From Macrocystis pyrifera (lineage: Eukaryota > Sar > Phaeophyceae > Laminariales > Laminariaceae): a stretch of DNA of 64,000 bases. A program made the translations under genes and the position numbers. How positions within the stretch are numbered: the stretch's first letter is position 1; every line of letters starts with the position of its first letter. Positions 42,422-54,555 of the stretch are shown piece by piece. The notes below the pieces were generated by a model. The model did not search any database. It was given only the letters and a program-made list of their open reading frames with translations, and was not told where the DNA came from. The stretch lies in NCBI GenBank assembly GCA_031763025.1, contig JASSKH010000044.1:62001-126000 (forward strand), in the 5' to 3' direction.

Positions 42422-44372
42422 CGAAAAATCGCCAAGCTTGAACGCTGGTCCACGTCATATAAAAACATTCTTCTTCCCACCCTGCGTGTATTTGGTTTTG
42501 GAATATTTCCAAATCCTGGAAGTATCTACCATGATGAGCACCAACCCTGAGCACCTACCCTGACCAAAGTTTTTCCCCCTTTTGTCTAATATGCACGAGT
42601 TACCTTATAAGATATTTATTCGAATCTTGAACGTTTTGACTAAAGCCATGTCACGGCACGATAACTAACTGCGCAGTTCGTGTTCATTTAAAACAAACAA
42701 GATCGCGAAAAAAAGCAGTGAATCTGGTGATCCAGGCGACAAGGGTAGTTGAGAGTATCATTGAGGGGCGAATATTCCCAATGACAAAGTTAATATAGAA
42801 AACATGGATAAAAAAAGGAAGAAACGCGCCTTGGCGGCGCAGGGAAAAGCTGACACAGCCATGTACAGCATCGATATAGAGATTCTGCGTGTTTTCCAGG
42901 ATTGTCGTTATGAATTTATTGTACTTTTCATGTTGAATATAGGGGTCGAACTCATGAACAAATCCCGTTTTTACCACGTACGTTCTGGTACAGTACTACT
43001 AAATACCTCGTCTTCGCGAGTGCGCCCTGGGCGCATTTTGTAGTCGTCTGGGGCGTAGCCTAAGTCATACGAACGGGCTAAACCCCAGCTTTCTGCAATA
43101 AGACTATTATTGGGTATTGGTGCAGGCGTCGTAGTCATTTGTGCCGTACGAACATGGGACTTGTATACAATATTTCGGTTTTTAGCACAAAACAAAACCT
43201 CGAAACCGATATTTTAGTTGTCTCAAAACTTCGGCCTTCCGTAGCTTAGACCGTGTGGACAAAGTTAGGCAAAAATACCTTGACATATCATAGCCGAAAC
43301 GAGTCACGACGTCAGTCTGGCCAATAGCAGGCCTCCTGGCGTGTGATTCGCACTATCGACTAGAGTGAATCTCATTTTGACCAAACTCTATCCACGCATA
43401 CCTAAAATTGGCTTTAAAAGCCTTGATTTAGGCGAGGGGGCTCTACACTAGACAAATCTATCAGGTGTATGTAGGTTTCGACTCATGCGTGCATTACGTG
43501 TTGGCTAGTGACGGCATGTTCCGGCTTCTACGCCTCTTTTGTATACAAACGTACCGCACCCCAGCGACAACAAATTCACGGGAAACAGCCTTACTAGTGC
43601 CATCCAGCCTTACTAGTGCCACCCCTTAGGCTACCAAGAAATTCACCTTCCACGCTTTCGGCTTAATAATTATACGGTATCCACTTCCACGGCGCCGGTG
43701 TTGATTCTGTCGAAACGTTGTCCACAATGGAGCTGCTTCTTCTACACGTTCACGATATATTGGCCCCAACCAGAATCCTCCTCGCCCATCGGGCGCGCAC
43801 GAAAACTGAGATCAAGGAATTTCTAGCATGACCAGCATTCAAGTTAGAGCTCAATCAAGTAGTACCCCCCCCTCCAATGTTTTTATCTCCACCTCCCCTG
43901 GAAACTAAAAGTACTGTGCGGAGGTAATTCCTACCAGGCACGGATGTTTGGTAGTGCCTGGTATCTGACAAATGAAAACCCAAGTTTAAAAGCGAAAGTT
44001 CTACTCGCATCAATACGTATTTGTTCGACACACCAACTGTTCGGAACGGGGAGGGGTGCGGGCTGACAGATTTGCACACCTTAAATGGAATATACTGAGA
44101 ACCAATATATTATATAAAATATATCGGCTGTTGTTCTTCTTGTCTTCATTTCCGTACTTTTTCTCACATTTATTTCATCTTCCAAATTCTCACTTTTTTC
44201 TCGGCATATGCGACATTTAGCTTTCGGGATTGTCTTTGCTTTTTTTTGGAGAATTTCACAAATAATGAGAGAACGCCTCCATATCTTGATAAGTACCTCC
44301 ATTTATTTTAAAACCATGGAAATTCTGAAAAACAGATCTACGACAAGAATGAGCCTTAACTTTTTAAGTACT
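42422..44372. other. No gene recognised
   Basis: Short ORFs only. TGCGCCCTGGGCGCA near 43019 is a near-perfect palindrome. CAGCCTTACTAGTGCCA occurs twice in tandem near 43588-43622. The rest shows no structure that I can support. Confidence 0.35.
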
Positions 44373-44434
44373 GCAGTCCCGTTTTGGGGACAAACTACTT
44401 GGAATTTGACTAGTTTGTCCCCAAACCGGACTGC
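44373..44434. repeat. Hairpin, 24-25 bp arms
   Basis: The left arm GCAGTCCCGTTTTGGGGACA plus CAAACTA-like end (44373-44397) pairs with 44411-44434, with one small bulge and a 13-base loop. It may be a whole short foldback MITE. Confidence 0.8.
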
Positions 44435-46345
44435 GGTTCTAAAGGAGTTACCCTCAGGATTTTCTTCAAGACCTGAAAGCAGAAGCGACTAAAATCATGA
44501 TGACTTTTGTGAAACTCAACGGTTTGCCAACAACAACGTGATAGTCCATCAGGACAGGTGGGCTCATGCTGAACCCATGCCGTGCGATTGGTTGCGTTGT
44601 AAGCCTTGCATCGAGTAGTAGAATCCCTCAAGCACGCAGTGGTCGTCGCTTCACCCGCTTTCTTCCTATCCGAGAGTTTTTCCTCCGAAATTTCCAAAGT
44701 TTGGAAATAATTCGAGATGCATATCCAACACGTACAGAGGAGGCGTTTCGTCACTACTAATTTGTGAAATTCGCAAGAAGCGACTAAACCAGGAAAGTCC
44801 TTTTTCATATATTTGGGAAGTATGTATAGGAAAATGAGGTACATTAAAAATAGCCCGAAAAAAACATGAAATATAGAAGGACAAAACCCTCCGATAAAAA
44901 TCGACCCTTCTGATCGGCAATTTTCTCCGCTGAAGACCCTAGAGGATAATAGGATCGATAACACCTGTAGTAGCAGACATAATCGCAACTGAGCTCAGTA
45001 TCACAATCTAGTTTTGAAACGGCGATGGGAAGAGTGCCAGGAGATGATGCACGGAAGAAGCGTGACACAGTACGGGTATCTGTGCTTGGCCAAGCTCAGA
45101 TGCAGTTCCTAGTATCATTCACTTTCATTTGGAGGCAAGTAAATCAGGTCGAAGAGGGCGCGGGGGGAGGGGGGCGGGGTGGCTTGAAGCTACAGGTGAC
45201 TTCTGGCTTCAAACGACGATAATCTACGCCCAAGGGTTCGTATACACGTCAATCACCATGCCATTTACACAAGCATCCAGTCTTCTCAGTCCACTCGGAA
45301 TTCTTACCGACATCAATCACAGCTTATTCCAGACGGTAAAAGAGTATTGAAAGGGTAAGGAAGATTATCGCGAGGATCCTACGTACAGATATGAAGTTGG
45401 TCTATATTTAGTAACTGTAAGTCAGGGACGCTTCGTCACATTCCTCTAAACACCGGGACTGAACGCTTGAACTTTCGGTGTTACACATTCGACGTATACG
45501 CCGTTGCCTTTGCGTATTTACTGTAGCTGTGTAGTTTCGATACGAGGATCAACGTTGGGCTCCAAATAGAACTTGCGTATGACCCACCACGGAGCAGTTT
45601 TTTTTTTCATGTGAGTGCGCTATTAATATTAGTCTTCGTGTCCGTACCATCGGTTTGTACTTGTCGTGTGATCTCTGCCAGCTGCTCCATTTTATTTGGA
45701 GAGTTCTTCCTGTTCCGCAGTCTTATTTTGGAACAACACTACACCTTGATTGTCGGATGACAATCACAATAACTATGTCCAACAGCTAGACGTTAGCGTT
45801 GGAATATTGGGATCCCGGCACGTTCACAACTAAACCTGGAAATGGATCGCGAGACTTTCTGAGGAAACGATTGACGGATCGTACTGGCTGTTTCTATGGC
45901 CTCTTATTGGTCAGATCACATGAATATTAGCTGCTAGCCCCAGCCCTCACTTTAGAAACGGCTATCATTGCTATGATCCTCCGCTCTTCCTCCCCGTCAG
46001 AGTGATGCCAAATACTATGCGACATTCGAGTAGATGTCGCAAGCGTGGTGCATTTGTGGCTGACATGAGTCAGGGCGTATAGCTTACACCAGCTAGTTCG
46101 AGGGAAAACTACAACCACACACGGAGATAAATTGTGCACGTGTGCATGTCTTTTTGCGTAGTTATAAATCAAAATTTGAGCCGGCGGTTGTGCATCATGG
46201 TGCGAATCATGAAGCTCACACAGACCGTGGCAGAATATATAATATATATCCGATCTCAACCATGCATAAATGCATCTCAACACGAACAAAACTGTTCACA
46301 TAAATCGTTTGCTTAGACCAACTATTATGGGAGATTTTTGAAGGG
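44435..46345. other. No gene recognised
   Basis: A minus-strand frame of 192 codons (44410-44988) has a hydrophobic stretch near residues 35-57 but no motif or codon pattern that I trust. Nothing else stands out. Confidence 0.3.
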
Positions 46346-46781
46346 GTCTCAGAACTGGCCTTTTTTGCCGAAAAGCGACGATTTACTCAACGGCACTGTC
46401 AAAAACACTGGTCGACTCCACAGGATGCCCCCCTTTGTTTTCCGAGAGCTTTCTCGAGCAAATTTCCATTATTCGAGAGTCAGTCATCGTACGACTGTTC
46501 GTCCATATATCCAGTTCTGAGGACATCGTGATTTGTCATAAAAAATCCTCGAAGATCCACTGCTATTTCTGGCCCCAGTTCTGACCAACAGCCTTTTTTT
46601 CGACCCTCCAGAGAAATGAAATTGGCAGCTCCAACATTCAAATTAGGACGCTGAAGAAACGGGAAATTGTTCCTGAAAGCTCGCATAAAACTACGGGGAG
46701 CATTTTGAGGAGTCTATTGGTGTTTCTGGCTTTCCCACCGAGAAAAACGCGTATATTCGGCCCAAAACCCCAGTTCTGAGA
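46346..46781. repeat. Inverted repeat, about 130-bp arms
   Basis: The outer ends TCTCAGAACTGG and CCAGTTCTGAGA are perfect. Inside them, arms at about 46346-46475 and 46655-46781 match imperfectly (GACTCCACAGGATGCCCCCC against GACTCCTCAAAATGCTCCCC). The centre holds further CAGTTCTGA copies. It looks like a worn foldback MITE. Confidence 0.6.
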
Positions 46782-47059
46782 GCTCAGAAATGATTTGCTA
46801 TATATAATGGCTGGTCCCAGTTTTGTCATTCCTTCCTGTCAAACTTCGTCAAATCTACTCGAACAATCGTGAAGCTTTAAAATCCCTTGAACAAGCTCGT
46901 AAGTATCGTGGAAATTATCCTCAAAGTTTTGCTTTGTGCTCCTGTGTCTGGTATTTTCATGTATTTACAGCCTAACTAACCCTAGATGATATCATCGTGT
47001 GATTCCGTAAACCTGGTTGACCGCATCTAACCGAAACCAGCTCTGCCCTGACATGTTAT

Positions 47060-47420
47060 ACGTGCGTATTTGTACAAACGTATGCATATCACGCTCGAAC
47101 ACATTGCAAATCTATTACCATCTCCCCCCGCACCGGGAAGGAGGAGATGAGTTCAGATTAATAGTTTATCACATGCCTCTGCCCCGCAACTCACAATCAG
47201 TTTGCTCGCAAATCAGGCTAGGACTGCTCTCGTGTGTCGGCTACGCACTGTTTTGCAGGAGCTCTGCTGGTGACACTTCAAGCAGCTTTAAGGTGAGCCA
47301 GTGGCTTGGGACCTCAGACGCTGTGCTTCTGGCAAGGCCGAGCATTTTTATGTATACAATAGTGCTAGACCAGGAGATAAGGTGGGCTTGGTGTGTATGG
47401 TGTGCCGAATTCCCGTACAC
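47060..47420 (+). repeat. Diverged duplicate, copy 1
   Basis: Related to 49430-49740 in the same orientation. Shared blocks include CCGCAACT, GGACTGCTC, GTCAGCTACG/GTCGGCTACG and TTGGGACC. The ORF of 230 codons here (47017-47709) is not conserved in the other copy, which argues against it being a gene. Confidence 0.5.
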
Positions 47421-47709
47421 TCAGAAATTCGAACACCTACGCTGTGTCAATCCCAAACTTACTTGTCATACGCTGCCACAGATTTATATCGTGACAACGG
47501 CGGTACACGCCCGGGGGGCGGGCTGTGATCATGCGAACGCACGCAAAAAAGTGCACCGAGGCGTTGAGTACGTGATGTACCAAATAGGTATAAGGGGTAG
47601 ACCAGCCCTGCTGCCCTGGCATTCCTCCCCTCGAACAAAGCCAGCCATAAATGGGCGCCACGTTTGTTGTTTATTCAAATTTTCTCTTTTTCCAACACGA
47701 GTGGATTGA

Positions 47710-49429
47710 TATACAAACCCAAAACAATGCTAATGTCTGTGACCGGTCAAAGCCGACACTAACGGCCCTCATGAGCGTAGTTTGTTTCTTTTTTCCCACG
47801 CGAGCTCTTAAAACAAGGCGCTCGCGGTCACACGAACGCCCTGGAACGCTAGGAAGATCCGACGAACAATACAAAACATCAAAATTCGGCTGGGAAGCAC
47901 ACTCTTACCTAAACGAATATTTGTGCACGAGACTACAGAAAGAAAGGCGCAACACATGGAATGGAATCAATGTGCAAACTGAACCATCATGACCTCAGAA
48001 ATCCACTCAACCAAGGCATAGACTTCTCTCGGTCCCCTCACGTTACAAACTCGTGGCTACAGACTACAGCGGTAGCTGTGTAGAGTGGTAATGGGATGCA
48101 CGGTAGTCGTTAACACAGAGAGGAACACGCCTTATGTATGATGTGCAGCCAGAATGACGACTCGTGGACATGCAGTGAAAAATGGCAAGTCAAACAAGAA
48201 ACCACTACCACTATACAAATCTCAACGATCGCCATGTCGTCTCGAGCTGTCTGACGATGGTACAGAACGACTGTGATATCACATTCCTCATAACGGCGGG
48301 GGTCATTCCCTATGGAGGGTATAAAACTCGCCAACACCACAAAGGGCAGAGACGTAAATACAGGGTACCATACACGCTACTGCCTCGGAAACTAAAACAG
48401 AACAAACGATGACTGCTACTCTCTTGATGGTGAGCACGACGGTTATGAGTCTCCGTGTGTGCTGTTCTGCTGGCGTTCTCCTTGACCGCCTCATCGTCTT
48501 ATGCTAATCGTCCCGCACTTTCGCACGTACTCTCGTTCCCCTTCTCCGTGCCAAAAACAATATGCTTCTCGCCGTTGGGATTTTGATCTTATAAACTAAA
48601 ATTATCGAGCAGGCCGAGTTCACGCCGTCTCTTCCCCGCTCGTCGACTGACTGTCTCTTTCCTCCTCCGTCTTCCGGCCCAGTCTCTTGCCAGCCCAGTA
48701 AAAGTGTGCCGTAGCTTGAAACACTGGAGTTTAGATGTTGAGAAAAAGGAATGCACTTGAGATAAAAACGTTTTCGCGGCTAACTTCTTCAGCTCGTTAA
48801 TATTTCAAGTCTGATAGGCTCAAACACTATCTACTATTCTAAAGCAACCGAGCGCACGTACCCATGTGGAAATCGAACAAGCAATGTCGAAGGCACGACA
48901 AAAACTATTAATAGCGTTTGAAGCGGAAAGTAAGGAATCTGCGGTAAATACGAAGGTAGCCGCTTGAACTTTTTTTTTTTCAACTGCTTCCTATTTTCTC
49001 AAGTTATAAAATCCAGTGATACGATCTATGGTGGCGCCCGCCACCGCCCATGGAAATCCCAATTGAGCATTGCTGCTTTGCCGCTGCTGCTTAAAAACGG
49101 ACGCGCAAATCGTAGGTGTTCGTCCCTCACGCACCACCTTCGATCCAACTCTACTGAAATGCGAAAGCCTCGCGCAGCAGCGAGAAGGTACCACTTCTTG
49201 AGAGAAAGCCCTTCACAAAACTTACGCCATTCCCTACAAGCCTGATAAGGCATGCCTCGCACCATGTCTTGATGAGGAAGCAAGGGGAACGCAGGTGTAA
49301 GCTGCCTTTTCTACGTAACAACTTCGGTTTTTTCTCCCCAGATAGTGTTGTGACATCACGTGATTCTGGGCCTCGTTAACAACACCTTATCAAACCCCCA
49401 TACTCGTATTTGCAATACGTACGTACTTG
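47710..49429. other. No gene recognised
   Basis: Ordinary mixed sequence with short ORFs. No repeat or motif that I can support. Confidence 0.35.
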
Positions 49430-49740
49430 ATCGTACGTGCAAATCACATTCGAACGTGAAAACCGTCCTCCCCGCAGCAGGAGGTGTTGCGTTCGTGGGG
49501 AGGGGGGGGGGTTGATCCGCAACTGATCATCCGACTCGTAAATCTGGCCGGGACTGCTCGCGTCCGTCAGCTACGTACGGCTAGACAGGAGAATCACTGC
49601 TGACCCGTCAAGGAGCCTTTCGGATAAGCCCAAGGGTTGGGACCCCCGATGCTGTCCCTTTCACAAGCCTGAAAATCAATGCGTATCTATTTTCTATCAG
49701 TCATGTAGTCAGGGGAGACGTGTTTGCGAGGTTTGGCGGA
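49430..49740 (+). repeat. Diverged duplicate, copy 2
   Basis: Counterpart of 47060-47420. It carries a G-run (GGGGAGGGGGGGGG near 49497) where copy 1 has a C-rich stretch. No ORF is kept. Confidence 0.5.
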
Positions 49741-50333
49741 TTCGCTGTACATCCAAGTAACACTGATGTTGGCCAAGATTCCTACAATGGACGCGTTCTA
49801 CGATAGAGGTAGCACATCCGCTATATGGTTTTCAGAATGACGGGATGCAGCACGGCCGAGGCCGCCGGCGGCGGCGTCGGGAGAGTCGAACCGAGTGACG
49901 CACCAAGAAGAAAGGCCGAACGATCGTTAAACTTTATCAAGCATTTCAGATCCAAATATGCTAAATACGTACCTTCACTCAAAGCAATCCTCGTTTTACT
50001 CACAGTCCACCTCTACACTACGTCTTTGATATTCATGTACAGGTGCTTTCTGACATTACAAATTTTACAGTAGTGCACCAACACAGACCGAAATGCAAAA
50101 TGCCAATATACTATTAATATATGTAACGTGTTTGCATACGTCAGAGGAAAGCACACGTGTGGGAAACCCTGTATGTCATGTCTACAGCCTAGGCATACCT
50201 ACACATTCGGGCAATTATTGAGATACTCGAAGCCGGCGGCAGGAATCAACTTGTCTTGACAAAACCCTTCGTGTAAATGACGTATACCTGGTACATGGGA
50301 TGTATGTATTATATTTTTTATTTTTTATTTTCA
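49741..50333. other. No gene recognised
   Basis: It contains the second copy of the TTCTACGA(C/T)AGAGGTAGC segment (about 49795-49845). Downstream is AT-rich sequence leading to the A-rich tail of SINE copy 2. Confidence 0.35.
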
Positions 50334-50633
50334 TCACTTTTACTTTCCAGCCCACTCGTAGGAGGTTTAACCCTCGGCGATCTTCTGGACAAGCCGTGGT
50401 CACAGGTGTCCTCCCTTCTCCCCCCCCGGTACGTGCCTTTAGTTTTTATCGCGCATAAGGTCCAGCATTCCCACTGCTCGTCGACTTTCATCGAATGTAC
50501 AGCTAACTCACGCTCTCGCGCTTTCCGCTAATCAATTTTATGCAAGAAAAAAGTCCCTACGAGCATGCACTCGGTGAGACTCGAGCTCAATAAATTGAGC
50601 TTGATAGGCTCGCGGACCACCTACCAAGCCACC
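50334..50633 (-). mobile_element. tRNA-derived SINE, copy 2
   Basis: The minus-strand head reads GTGGCTTGGTAGGTGGTCCG (box A-like), and GAGCTCGAGTCTCA gives a box B-like segment with T loop CTCGAGT inside a short stem. The body matches copy 1, ending GGCTGGAAAGTAAAAGTG. Beyond 50334 on the 3' side is an A-rich tail with repeated AAAAAT. Confidence 0.78.
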
Positions 50634-51391
50634 GGGGACGCCGGCCTATTGTATTTAGCTTATATCGATGGATGGGCTAACGCCACTAATTACATGCTCC
50701 GAAAAATAACATTTTGCACCTACACGCAAGAAACCACACGCGCAATATAATACGATCACAAACGTTTTTTTCGTCTGTCTGCTGTAGCAACATGTTGGAT
50801 CAGGTACCCGTATGCTCTATGGGATATACACCCGTGACCGATGTACGTAGGTGACGCAGGCGTCGCCTAGACCCACTGAGCCAGCACGCATGTTAGCGGC
50901 AGAGGGCGGTAAATCCTCGGATTGTCCGTGTGGTGAACTTCGAACGTATGTGCGGTACACACGCTTCAGAGGAGATACAATGCACACCGGGTGTATACTT
51001 TACCAAATTACGCCTCTCCACCGAGCCAAATTCAATACGCGGTTTAATAACGCCACGCCTAGACCATATTCACTTCCCGGTAGCAATCACTACGGCACAT
51101 CGGAGTCCTGCGCATAAGCTCATTGTACTTTTTAAGTGGCTTCACGCCCGACAGAGATAGGCTCACTCTTGTCAAAACACCTTGTGTATGTATTCGGACG
51201 TTGCGATCCATCGTTGTGCTTGACAACATGCCAACACCATAGCTTTTATTCACAACGCAAAATGGAATTTGCGTTGATGCTTGATGTAGCACAACTACGA
51301 CAGTTGTAGCCTACTGCTACCGCCCTGTCGACTGACCGTGAGAATAGTATTCTCCTGCTGGTGTCTGTAGCAGCAGTGTAGCATCACTCAC
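50634..51391. other. No gene recognised
   Basis: No motif seen on either strand. A candidate splice donor for the next feature is at its right edge. Confidence 0.35.
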
Positions 51392-51541
51392 ACCAAGAGC
51401 GCGTGAACATGGTTTTGCAATTCCAAAGACTTTACTGTAGTCCGGGGCCGGGCGCTCGTACGTGATGGTAGGGAAGACGATGCTGGCTGTACCGTTCTTA
51501 CAGCAGAAGCGGCTCGTCATGGTTTGAGGGTACATCCGAAG
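51392..51541 (-). CDS. Candidate internal exon of unknown gene
   Basis: On the minus strand a 150-bp open stretch lies between an acceptor-like CCTTCCTGCAG and a donor-like GTGAGTGATG. It encodes CCKNGTASIVFPTITYERPA among other residues. The coding-like text upstream on the same strand (CLIDEHPTRFIQALKPCEDL, about 51600-51660) could be another exon. I recognise no family. A good donor and acceptor pair around an open frame can occur by chance, so this is only a candidate. Confidence 0.3.
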
Positions 51542-53403
51542 CTGCAGGAAGGGGGTGGGTACTCATGTTTGAATGACCGTATTCATTTAACCATAGATCC
51601 TCGCATGGCTTCAATGCCTGGATGAAGCGAGTTGGGTGTTCATCGATGAGGCAGACATTACTTGCACCTGTCAATAGCGCCAACCACCGTGAGGTGTTGG
51701 GCCTGTCGAGTATAGGGGTAATCCGCACCTTACAAACAACCGCTCGTGCCTTCCTTGCACATAGATGACGACAACGAAATCTTCGCTTTTATTTCTGGTG
51801 TGGCCACGTGTAGAGACAACAGTGGGTATACATCAAAACGATCTCGTAGATTCCTTACCATATACATAAACACCACGTGATACGATACACCCTCTTCTGC
51901 GCAGTATGCGTCGTCCACCTCGCGAGACGCAGGGGACGGGCCGGGGGGGAGGGTGGGCGTGCTTATTCGTTGTTTTCGTCACTCATGGACCACGCCTGTC
52001 TCTTGGGACGGAGCACCGTTCCTGCTCCTAATAGAGACAGCTCCGACAGTTGGCGGTTTATTGCGCTGTCTCCATACATACTAACGTTGTAGTTGTAATG
52101 TTATCCCGTCTTCCTATATCGCCGCCTGTGGCCACCATCTATTTCTTATCATAGCGATCGTTTGCTTGCTACATCTACCGGATTAGTGTGCCAAACTCAT
52201 CTATACCATATCCATAATATTTTTTTCGTCTCCTCCCGTAACACATCTCGTAACCTTTTTCAACACAATGGCACGGATGCCATTTTTGATCCCATTATTG
52301 TCTACGTACCCAGGGTCACTCACCCGAGCAACTACAGAAATACCGTATATCTACGATTCTCAATCCTTTTATCGGCTGAAATTCCGTTTCAGAGACAAAT
52401 TACGCTACTAAAGCGATTGAGTCGATAACGAAACGAGTTTAGCCGAATCATGTCCCATTTATCGCAGCATCACGACTCGGTAGCCCCCCTGTCGCAACAC
52501 GGGTCGGATGACGGTTTCACGCACGTAGGTACGTAGGCACCGTACCGTCGCCCTACGGGCCGGCTGTGAGCATCGGATCATTGTGCTGGTACGCATGATG
52601 GCACAACAAGACACGGCAAAGGATACGTTTTGTCTAATGACGGTTTTATAGAAGTGAGGTCGGGGCATCTCACAAAGCCCTCGCCCCGGCGGGCTGGTGC
52701 TACCTTCGAATGCTGGTCATAGTTGGTGCTGAAGTTCGAATTCCATGTGGGTCGAAGGCTTGCGTTTTTTCGGAAAACAAAGGGAAGATGGCATCAACTG
52801 CAGAAAGCGCCTAGTAGATGAAGTGGGCGTGCACCATTCAATGCGAAGGGAAGAAAGGGCCGCCGTCTACTCGCGATAAAATGTCTAGGCAAGAGCAGTA
52901 GTGTGGAGGAGGGTGACGGGCCTGCTTTGTGATCCCGGATCCGAGTTAAGGTTCCAGAAGGATACATAGACAAGGGCGAATACAATAAATGGGATGGGAA
53001 AAATAAACAAAATGTAAAGATATCCTTGGTGCCCGAAGGAAGGCTCCGATGAACAATGTAGGCAACAGTATCACCGTGGACATACGGCCGCATGCTAATC
53101 ATATGGCCTGGGGGTGGTGGTGGTGAGACGCAGGCTGCAGCATTGCAGACGGCGTGTTGGAGCACGCTCTCTGAACTCGACATGTACTTCGCGGGGTAAG
53201 CGATGTTGGCAGGCAGTTGCGCTTGCATTCGACTAAGAACGCAGCTCATAGCTCTTGTGCGATCAGCATGAGTTCTGGTATAGACGGTCTCACAGTGTAT
53301 CGTTGATTTTACTAGCTTTGACCTTGATATCCTGGGAAACGTCTTCCTCCAGGGTTTATGATTCGTTCATCGTTTACCAATTCGCGTGTATGGGATTGTT
53401 CAG
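51542..53403. other. No firm feature
   Basis: Short ORFs on both strands; only the possible exon near 51600-51660 is worth note. Upstream of the first LRR exon, 53140-53195 carries text resembling a damaged LRR (SIADGVLEHAL followed, one frame off, by LSELDMYF). It lacks clean splice sites. Confidence 0.3.
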
Positions 53404-53475
53404 GTCTCTTGCAGACAATGTGCTCAGCACATTGGAAGCCGGCAAGTTCGACCACTTAGGTTCCGTCGAAGTCTT
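53404..53475 (+). CDS. LRR exon 1 (one 24-residue leucine-rich repeat)
   Basis: Exactly 72 bp between TTCAG and GTGAGTGAAG. Read in phase 2 it encodes SLADNVLSTLEAGKFDHLGS followed by VEVL, with its last codon completed across the intron. This fits the pattern N-x-L-x-x-L-x-x-G-x-F-x-x-L-x-x-L of leucine-rich repeats, which form curved binding surfaces. The same length, phase and donor sequence in the next exon make this convincing. The signal peptide and the rest of the protein are not found. Confidence 0.75.
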
Positions 53476-53772
53476 GTGAGTGAAGTGTACAAGCATGGTT
53501 GTCATATTCTGCAGTATGAGCGGCTTTACATTAAACCCAGAAGGCGTTAGGCGTGTTGATATTATGTGGACTCGTGTTGGCAATCGGTTGTCGCGATGGT
53601 CTTGCTTACAGTCGACGTCTTTCCGTCCAGTGAATAGTCACAGATAAAGCGGAAATAGTGGACTCGTCCAATATGCACGAGGTAGGGTATCCTATCAACT
53701 AACTGTGGTCGTCGTCCAACATTGCTCGGTGGTGCGCGTCGCTCTGTTGGTGGTTTTGTGTCGTGGCCACAG
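53476..53772 (+). other. Phase-2 intron between LRR exons
   Basis: 297 nt, from GTGAGTGAAG to GTGGCCACAG. Splicing across it joins two 24-residue repeats in frame. Confidence 0.7.
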
Positions 53773-53844
53773 GTGGCTCAACGGAAACAGCATCGCCACC
53801 ATTGAGGATGGTGCTTTTGAGGGTTTGAACTCGATTGACCTTTT
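53773..53844 (+). CDS. LRR exon 2 (one 24-residue leucine-rich repeat)
   Basis: 72 bp between CCACAG and GTGAGTGAGC, encoding WLNGNSIATIEDGAFEGLNS followed by IDLL, a textbook LRR unit (L-x-x-N-x-I-x-x-I-x-x-G-A-F-x-x-L). It has the same length and phase as the preceding exon, so units could be added or lost without shifting the frame. 72-bp phase-2 LRR exons are known from animal LGR-type receptors, and 72-bp LRR exons from brown algal LRR genes. No further exon could be placed with confidence. Confidence 0.8.
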
Positions 53845-54390
53845 GTGAGTGAGCGAGGGAGGGTGCATTTCTGCTCGACCTAAACCAAGCTACACCGAAC
53901 CAGCCATGTCGCTCGTGGCTTCGTCTGCTGCTTCAAATGTCGACCGATGATTCTGTTTAAGAGCGTTTGCCTCATCGAGTCGATACGGCACCGAGAGGTG
54001 GAAATAGATTGCTGCCCCTCCCCCCAGTACCAAACGTCGAGCACGTACTGTGAGGAGAGGTGGGTACATACGGGAGATGGCGTGTCTGCATATGAACCAG
54101 CCCCCCCTCGGACCAGTGAGTGTTGCTCCAGTCTCGGACACACTACTACTTGACTACCGGACAAAATTTTGCAAGGGCATATTGTACTCATTCATAGTGT
54201 CCTGACGCCAGAACGGCGGAACAACTTATTGTTACGACGAGGAACAGAAACATCTTGTCGACTTGTGCAAACGCCGGTCGCCCTCGTGGAGGCAAAGTTG
54301 GTTGGTTACATGATATGTCCACCTATCCCGTAGTGTCAAGCTCGTGCCCACCGTGTGCCCACTGGCCCCACCGCCAGAAACGCATACAAG
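53845..54390. other. Probable intron or intergenic, no feature
   Basis: It begins with the donor GTGAGTGAGC of LRR exon 2. No next LRR exon is seen where its spacing would predict one (around 54.1 kb). Confidence 0.4.
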
Positions 54391-54513
54391 ATGATCATGC
54401 TGATAATCGCTTTGATCGAGGGTTCAGGCATAGGATATGGTATTGTAGGACAACTTGGCGAGCTCTTGACGACTTTCAACGAAACCCCTGACGGTATTCG
54501 GTCCCTATCATGA
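54391..54513 (+). other. Short ORF with membrane-like segment, broken by tandem duplication
   Basis: From the ATG at 54391 the frame encodes MIMLIIALIEGSGIGYGIVG and then GELLTTFNETPDGIRSLS before a stop. A 44-bp tandem duplication (about 54468-54555) causes the stop. Beyond it another frame reads FYDVAVIAIGSLYVANNI, also membrane-like. It lies 0.55 kb after the LRR exons on the same strand, so it could be a membrane exon of the same gene (inference only). Confidence 0.25.
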
Positions 54514-54555
54514 CGACTTTCAACGAAACCCCTGACGGTATTCGGTCCCTATCAT
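54468..54555. repeat. 44-bp tandem duplication
   Basis: Two perfect copies of GACGACTTTCAACGAAACCC and the 24 bases after it. The unit length is not a multiple of three. Confidence 0.95.

Noticed and set aside
44410..44988. Minus-strand ORF of 192 codons
   Set aside because: It overlaps the 44373-44434 hairpin, has no recognisable domain, and its hydrophobic stretch alone is weak evidence.
47017..47709. Plus-strand ORF of 230 codons
   Set aside because: Composition is irregular (many Cys, Arg and His), there is no motif, and the diverged duplicate at 49.4 kb does not keep the frame.
53140..53195. Possible third LRR exon upstream of the two convincing ones
   Set aside because: It needs a frame change and lacks both a clean acceptor and a 72-bp length.
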